Below, piece after piece: positions 58,534 through 64,000 of a stretch of DNA of 64,000 bases. The stretch covers positions 19,656,281-19,720,280 of the forward strand of contig NC_090255.1 in assembly GCF_037325665.1 (NCBI RefSeq). Reading direction: 5' to 3'. The notes under the pieces are model-generated. The model was not told the DNA's origin. It made no database searches and saw nothing but the letters and a program-made list of their open reading frames with translations. The position numbers and the translations under genes are program-made. Each line of letters begins with the position of its first letter. Position 1 is the stretch's first letter. The stretch comes from Littorina saxatilis (taxonomy: Eukaryota; Mollusca; Gastropoda; Littorinimorpha; Littorinidae).

Positions 58534-59370
58534 TTTCTTTATTTGGTGTTTAACGTCGTTTTCAACCACGAAGGTTAGCCTATATTGCGACGGGGAAAGG
58601 GGGGGAGATGGGATAGAGCCACTTGTTAATTGAATTGGATTGGATTGGATTGGATAAGATTTATAGTCCAGTGAGGTTACCCTCATGGAAATTCGGGCTG
58701 CTTTCTCCCTGGGGAAAGCGAGCTGCCATACAATATACGGCGCTACCCATATTTTTTTTTCCTGCATGCGTGTATTCATGTTTCCTGAGACTTAATGCCG
58801 TGTGAGATGGAATTTTTTTACTTAATTCCAAGTCCCACGGGTATTTGATGGACATTTTTATCTATGCCTATACAATTTTGCCAGGAAAGACCCTTTTGTC
58901 AATCGTGGGATCTTTAACGTGCACACCCCAATGTAGTGTACACGAAGGGACCTCGGTTTTTCGTCTCATCCGAAAGACTAGCACTTGAACCCACCACCTA
59001 GGTTAGGAAAAGGGGGAGAAAATTGCGGCCTGACCCAGGCCTGAACACGCAACCTCTCGCTTCCGAGCGCAAGTGCGTTACCACTCGGCCACCCAATCTC
59101 TGTTTCTTGTTCACAAAAGCACTAATCAAAAAATTGCTCCAGGGGCTTGCAACGTAGTACAATATATTACCTTACTGGGAGAATGCAAGTTTCCAGTACA
59201 AAGGACTTAACATTTCTTACATACTGCTTGACTAAAATCTTTACAAACATTGACTATATTCTATACAAGAAACACTTAACAAGGGTAAAAGGAGAAACAG
59301 AATCCGTTAGTCGCCTCTAACGACATGCTGGGGAGCATCGGGTCAATTCTTCCCCCTAACCCGCGGGGGG
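58534..59370 (-). mobile_element. Retroposon, minus strand, 15-bp target duplication, with a nested SINE
   Basis: Flanked by CCAAAATCGACTTTC at 58519-58533 and 59371-59385. Reading the minus strand it starts CCCCCCGCGGGTTAGGGGG and ends GACGTTAAACACCAAATAAA with a (GAAA)n tail. A second retroposon (58619-59102) sits inside it. Confidence 0.9.
58619..59102 (-). mobile_element. tRNA-derived SINE nested in the preceding retroposon
   Basis: Minus-strand head GGTGGCCGAGTGGTAACGCA (A box of Ser/Leu tRNA type) near 59075-59095 with B box-like GGTTGCGTGTTCAGGCC; tail is a (CCAAT)n repeat at about 58629-58656. The block 58860-58945 matches the SINE at 35405-35819, though the tRNA head differs. Confidence 0.8.
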
Positions 59371-59385
59371 CCAAAATCGACTTTC

Positions 59386-59914
59386 ATGTCAGATCAGCAA
59401 TACATCCATTCATACCTGTTACAATTCCTTCTCATGGGATAATACCTCTCAAGTCCTCCTCATAATTATGCACCCTGCATTGAATTAGCGACACAATTCC
59501 CATCAACAGGTTTTCGAGTCATTATAGAAGCAGACTTAGTCCTATAAAGCTCACAATAAAGGCCTCCAAACCAGCCTTGTACGCAAAATAACCCTGTACA
59601 CTACTTCCCCAGCAGTCACTTGTTATTATACTATAATGCGTACCCAATACAAACTCACATGCCTAGTCACATCTAGGAAATACCATCAAATACGATGCTG
59701 AACAATGACAATACTGGTCAAGACAATGAATACTCCTTATCAGAAAATGCACGAGAAAAATATAGAAAGTGACCGCAACATGAGAACTGAAATGCCACCC
59801 GACACAGGAATCATCGTTCAATAACCTTCTGCTCAAACCGTTTCAAATATATGATCTAGATAGGTAAAATGAATCGTCTGTCTCGTCTATACATCAATTC
59901 TGTAAATCTCTTCT
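59386..59914. other. Region without recognised gene
   Basis: Mixed-composition DNA, no domain-bearing ORF seen. Confidence 0.45.
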
Positions 59915-60000
59915 TTCCCACCTGTATCTTCCGTTCCTCTTCTATCCTTCGTTTCTCTTTGTTCTCTTCTTCTCGTCTCTTTCGTTCCTCTTTTTTTTAT

Positions 60001-60837
60001 ATTTAGTCAAGTTTTGACTAAATATTTTAACATCGAGGGGGAATCGAAACGAGGGTCGTGGTGTATGTGCGTGTGTCTGTGTGTGTGTCTGTGTGTGTGT
60101 GTGTGTAGAGCGATTCAGACTAAACTACTGGACCGATCTTTATGAAATTTGACATGAGAGTTCCTGGGAATGATATCCCCGGATGTTTTTTTCATTTTTT
60201 CGATAAATGTCTTTGATGACGTCATATCCGGCTTTTTGTAAAAGTTGAGGCGACAATGTCACACCCTCATTTTTCAATCAAATTGATTGACATTTTGGCC
60301 AAGCAATCTTCGACAAAAGCCGGACTTCAGTATTGTATTTCAGCTTGGAGGTTTAAAAATTAATTAATGACTTCTGAAAATTGTAAAAAAAAAAAAAAAT
60401 TATAAAACGATCCAAATTTACGTTCATCTTATTCTTCATCATTTTCTGATTCCAAAAACATAAATATGTTATATTTGGATTAAAAACAAGCTCTGAAAAT
60501 TAAAAATATAAAAATTATGATCAAAATTAAATTTTCGAAATCGATTTAAAAACAATTTCATCTTAGTCCTTGTCGGTTCCTGATTCCATAAACATATAGA
60601 TATGGTATGTTTGGATTAAAAACACGCTCAGAAAGTTAAAACGAAGAGAGGTACAGAAAAGCGTGCTATGCAGCACAGCGAAACCACTACCGCGCTGAAC
60701 AGGCTCGTCAGTTTCACTCCGTTTTGCACAAGCGGCGGACTACGGTCATTTTGACAAAAATGCAGTGCGTTCAGTTTCATTCTGTCAGTTCCACAGCTTG
60801 ACTAAATGTAGTAATTTCGCCTTACGCGACTTGTTCT
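60001..60837 (+). mobile_element. ACATTTAGTCAAG-type repeat, near full-length copy
   Basis: Head ATATTTAGTCAAG at 60001, TG tract 60061-60107, GATGACGTCATATCCGGC block, both AAACATA blocks and end CGCCTTACGCGACTTG at 60835. Inserted in the retroelement fossil. Confidence 0.9.
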
Positions 60838-60941
60838 TATTCTCTTCCTGTTCTTTCTTCTTTTCGTCTTCTTTCTTCTTGTCCTCACTAAATGTTTTAA
60901 CGATGTCCAGCATTGTTTTATAAACAGGACAAGTAGATAGC

Positions 60942-61207
60942 CAGGGGCGGACGAGGGCGGGGGTGCACAGGGTGCACGTGCACCCCCCCTCCAGCAAAAA
61001 AAAATAAAAAATTTGGAAAGCTGATTCTATGACCATTTATAAGTTCAAATGGCACCAGATGGCACCATTTTGCTTCTTTGAGCCAAAATTTTTTTCCGGG
61101 GGAGCATGCCCCCGGACCCCCCTAGCAAATTCGGGCGCTTCGCGCCCATCACATTCACTTTCCATTCAAAGTGCACCCCCCCTTACAAAGCAACTGATCC
61201 GCCCCTG
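60942..61207. mobile_element. 266-bp hAT-like MITE
   Basis: CAGGGGCGGA at 60942 and TCCGCCCCTG ending 61207 are classic hAT termini; an internal CCCCCGGACCCCCC stretch and GTGCACCCCCC motifs near both ends add imperfect inverted symmetry. No clear 8-bp duplication remains. Confidence 0.8.
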
Positions 61208-61390
61208 ATAGTATGTGGGCAATGTCACCACAGCAAAAACAGCAACGTATTTTGCGTAAGGGCGTTGTCCAATGGCCATTTCTATACTTGCTTCCTGGAA
61301 TACGGCCGAGTATGACATCGCAGGCAGGGTTTTCGATGACGCATACTGTGACTTTCCCCGCGAAATAGGGACAATCCAAGCTGACAGTTA

Positions 61391-62654
61391 ATAATAATAA
61401 TAATTGTCAGTAAGTACTGGTGTCACATGACTGATGTGAACCAGTTGATTGGCTAATGGCGATGCGCTAAAACTGTTAGCGCACTCTTGGAGTGCGCTAA
61501 CTTTTCCACAGAGCGTATTCTTACGCCCTTTACCTAAGCAAGACTGTGCTCTCATCCTCAGAATTAATTACTGACATGTAGCTTATATTTTCCACAATAC
61601 CAAATGACTATAAATTCCCTGCTTCTCAATTAAAGCAGAAGTGGGTTTTTTTCTGACAGATTGCATGTGCCTGTGCCACAGTGCGGCTGCCACTGATCTA
61701 AAAATACAAGCCGCTGTGTTTCATCTAATTCTCGCGGACTTGCATAGATTCTTCTCATCGTGTTAGTGGCATGTAGCTTATCATCCACATTACCAAATGA
61801 TGAGTTAATATAAAATTCCCACCCGCTAGCAGAAAACACAAGTGTTATTCCGATAACGTACCAGCTAGACCAGTTTGGAAGACTGACTCGATCGACTCTG
61901 TCATACGTAGCCGCACTGACTGCACTGAAATACGACTGCATCAGTTCAGTAAATGAATGGTTTCCGAATTATTATTTCAAGGCAAGAACAATCGTAATCG
62001 AAAACGTGTAGGGTTCAGAACGTTCTTACCATTATAAGACTTATTACCAGCGTGCCTCGTGCGTGCAGACTCAGTCAGTGCAGACTGCATGCAGTCGTTT
62101 GATTGCCCTAGCAGACGACATAAACCCCGCTCAGCAAATAAACATGTTGGGCAAATGTGAACGAAAAAACGATGGGGATATAATACGTGTAGGGTTCAGA
62201 GCATTCTTACCGTTCATATTTAGTATCAGACTCCCCGATGAGTGAAGATACAACACGGAAATATGCCACATTTGTTTTGAAAATGTGCGAACCGTCGAGT
62301 CCCGCGGCTTCGAGTCAATTCAAGGGGAGTCACTCCGCACAGTCAATCCGTCGAAGCTCGACTGGAGGTTTCGAATCGCAAATAATGAAGAGCACAGCCC
62401 TTTCTCCGAGTTCAAATGAGGTCTCTCTGAAAGATCATCACTGTTCAGATTAACGCTACACTGGAATTTACCAACAGAAATTAAAATGCGTGTGACGAAA
62501 GCACGACACACTTGAGACACCCCACACAAAAGTAGATCTTTACTGTACACGACCTGACCACACAGTTATGCCTATTCAAATGCGCGTTGCAAAATGTGCG
62601 CTTGGAATCTTCTTTTTTCTATGGCGGTACTGACAATATCGTTATTGAAACAAT
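61391..62654. repeat. Insertion cluster with internal about 190-bp duplications
   Basis: CATGTAGCTTAT...ACCAAATGA recurs at 61577 and 61769, and GTGTAGGGTTCAGA at 62007 and 62188. A hairpin GTTAGCGCACT/AGTGCGCTAAC lies at 61478-61502. Looks like subterminal repeats of a noncoding DNA transposon. No gene. Confidence 0.5.
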
Positions 62655-62776
62655 CCCAGTGCACTAAGGGATTTATAGAGCAAATCTCGAAAATAATTAT
62701 TGAACTCAGCGCTATGCGCTTCGTTCAATAATGAATTTTCTCGATTTGCTCTATAAATCCCTTAGTGCACTGGGAT
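62655..62776. mobile_element. 122-bp hairpin MITE
   Basis: Arms of about 50 bp, TCCCAGTGCACTAAGGGATT at 62655 and its complement ending 62776, nearly perfect, with a short loop containing CAGCGCTATGCGC. Strong potential to form a cruciform or hairpin RNA. Confidence 0.8.
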
Positions 62777-62785
62777 GTCTCAATA

Positions 62786-62790
62786 ACTTA

Positions 62791-62841
<51 letters not shown>

Positions 62842-63490
62842 CGAGCATTTATATAGCGCAACATCATAACTTTACAATTATGCTCTTTGCGCTTGACACA
62901 TTTAAAATTAAAACACAGTTATACAAGCATTTACATCTACATTCATAGTCAACAACGCTTAATTAAAAGCATACACCATCAAACATACATTACAAAAGAT
63001 TCTTCCACTAACTAAGTAATAAAAACATGAATAAAATAGGTAGTAAAAAACAAGGAAATACCAGCAGAATACCCTTAATCAAACAGAACATGTTATCAAC
63101 AATGCTGAAAACAGTCCTAGATGTTTATATACATTATCACTAAAACAACAAATACACTACATGTAGCCTACTGATGGACTGAGAAAACAAAATCAGGGGT
63201 TGTATTTCTTGAAGAGGTGCGTTTTAAGTGCTCGTTTGAATGCTTGGGGTGACTGAGAGTGGCGGATGTGAAAGGGGAGAGAATTCCATTGTGTGGGTGC
63301 GCAGAAAGTAAAAGTGCGTTGTCCGTATGTTTTGGTTTTGGTGTGTGGAATGGTAAGGATGCGACAGTCAGAAGAGGCACGGAGTTGTCTTGCTGGAGAA
63401 TAGACGGTGAGAAGTTCAGAGAAGTAAGCAGGAGACGAGCCAGAAAAGAAGTTAAAGCAGAGGGTGGACAGTTTGTAGTCAATGCGTTTG
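62786..63490 (-). mobile_element. LINE 3' remnant (CR1-like) with (ATT)n tail
   Basis: Minus-strand frame ending at 63193 encodes RIDYKLSTLCFNFFSG, RTFTFCAPTQWNSLPFHIR and ALKTHLFKKYNP, the C-terminal end of a CR1-like polyprotein. The 3' UTR runs to a (TTA)n tail at about 62790-62840. 5'-truncated, inserted in the retroelement fossil. Confidence 0.8.
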
Positions 63491-64000
63491 TAGTCAACAG
63501 TTGCCATAGGTAGATGAACAATCGTTCCGTCAAACTGTCTACATGACTGAGTTTCACCCGTTAATTGGTCGTCTGAAACAAGACTTCTGCGGACACCCAC
63601 AGTGGTGCAACCAGACTCCAACATGACAACAACGTCAGCTCCGTTAACTGTGCCGTTACAAGTCTGAATAGTATTTGGTAGATTGTCGGAAGCTGACATC
63701 CCTACCATTGTGTCTACCGCTACAGGGACACTCACATTTGTAAAATGGGGTTTGAACGAGTCTTCCGTGCTATGTGTTGATGGGCAGTCCCTTTGGTAGT
63801 GTGAGGTGTCATCGCATGTGTAACAGCCACGCCCCCGGCCTGTATGTGGTGCCCCCTGACCAAACTCTCCTCGGAGTTATAATTTGGGTTCCCTCGATTT
63901 CCCCGGTGATTAAACCCTGGGCCAGATCTGCGTGTAGAGACATTACCCCGTCCTGAGCCCGAAAATTCGCCCGTGTTCGCCGACTGGCTACCAAAACTCA

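Larger units (their letters stand above)
59915..64000 (-). mobile_element. LTR-retroelement fossil (gag/protease region), heavily interrupted, runs off the window
   Basis: Minus-strand remains of a retroelement coding region. Part near 63840-63770 has a gag-type CCHC zinc knuckle, the stretch about 63740-63490 looks like the start of a retropepsin-type protease, and 61390-61290 like the end of one; a Lys/Glu-rich coiled-coil coding stretch lies at about 60940-60840 and 60000-59915. The family looks gypsy-like. No LTRs are visible in the window; the 5' part lies beyond 64,000. It is broken, with several disabling changes and at least three insertions: an ACATTTAGTCAAG repeat, a hAT-like MITE and a cluster at 61391-63490. 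Older than all of these. Confidence 0.6.

Overview
The window looks like nuclear DNA of a mollusc, most probably a marine caenogastropod. The evidence is a 25-kb, nine-exon gene with GT-AG introns, very long CA/TG, GA and GTT microsatellites, tRNA-derived SINEs, several LINE clades, many short terminal-inverted-repeat elements, and an interspersed repeat beginning ACATTTAGTCAAG that I remember from gastropod assemblies. The species call is inference; eukaryotic and metazoan is secure.

The one substantial host gene runs on the plus strand from about 19,060 to 44,154. I assembled nine exons (19060-19282, 21591-21707, 24471-24611, 25473-25562, 27229-30653, 34569-34689, 40708-40881, 42531-42754, 44011-44154). 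Every junction is GT-AG, every phase agrees, and the total is exactly 1552 codons plus a stop. Exons 1-2 encode an N-terminal CARD. Exon 4 carries a beta-rich motif that could be amyloid-like. The 3.4-kb exon 5 starts with a possible LOTUS-like winged helix and then holds the core of the SAMD9/SAMD9L family: SIR2-like region, degenerate P-loop STAND-type NTPase and TPR-like helices. Exons 6-9 give the family's C-terminal helical and OB-like regions plus a cysteine-rich tail. I see neither the SAM domain nor the AlbA_2 nuclease of vertebrate SAMD9, so this looks like a SAMD9-type innate-immune protein whose front end has been exchanged for a death-fold adaptor. This is the most interesting item in the window.

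Left flank (1-19 kb): part of a LINE ORF1 (minus), a 1.1-kb foldback element built of palindromic CACGTG/CGCGCG units, copies of the ACATTTAGTCAAG repeat, a 5'-truncated LINE with endonuclease and reverse transcriptase (8.6-12.55 kb) and a TTAA-flanked MITE, the last two both inserted in one repeat copy. There follow a small signal-peptide ORF near 14.33 kb, a LINE remnant between GA tracts, and a diverged duplication at 16.7 and 17.4 kb.

Introns of the gene (19-44 kb) hold two SINEs with 13-14 bp target duplications, a minus-strand SINE, a 3.26-kb DNA transposon with 16-bp inverted ends that itself contains a SINE with a 14-bp target duplication, a minus-strand LINE with a 530-codon open reverse-transcriptase frame, and small hairpin elements.

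Right flank (44-64 kb): I recognise no host gene. It holds LINE remnants, a 1.6-kb unit with perfectly identical 133-bp inverted arms, a 29-bp tandem repeat, a TA-flanked pogo-like MITE, a 3.0-kb TTAA-flanked element, nested SINEs and, at 59.9-64 kb on the minus strand, an LTR-retroelement fossil (gag zinc knuckle and protease regions) broken up by nested insertions. Four LINE remnants sit against GA/CT microsatellites, which suggests target preference.
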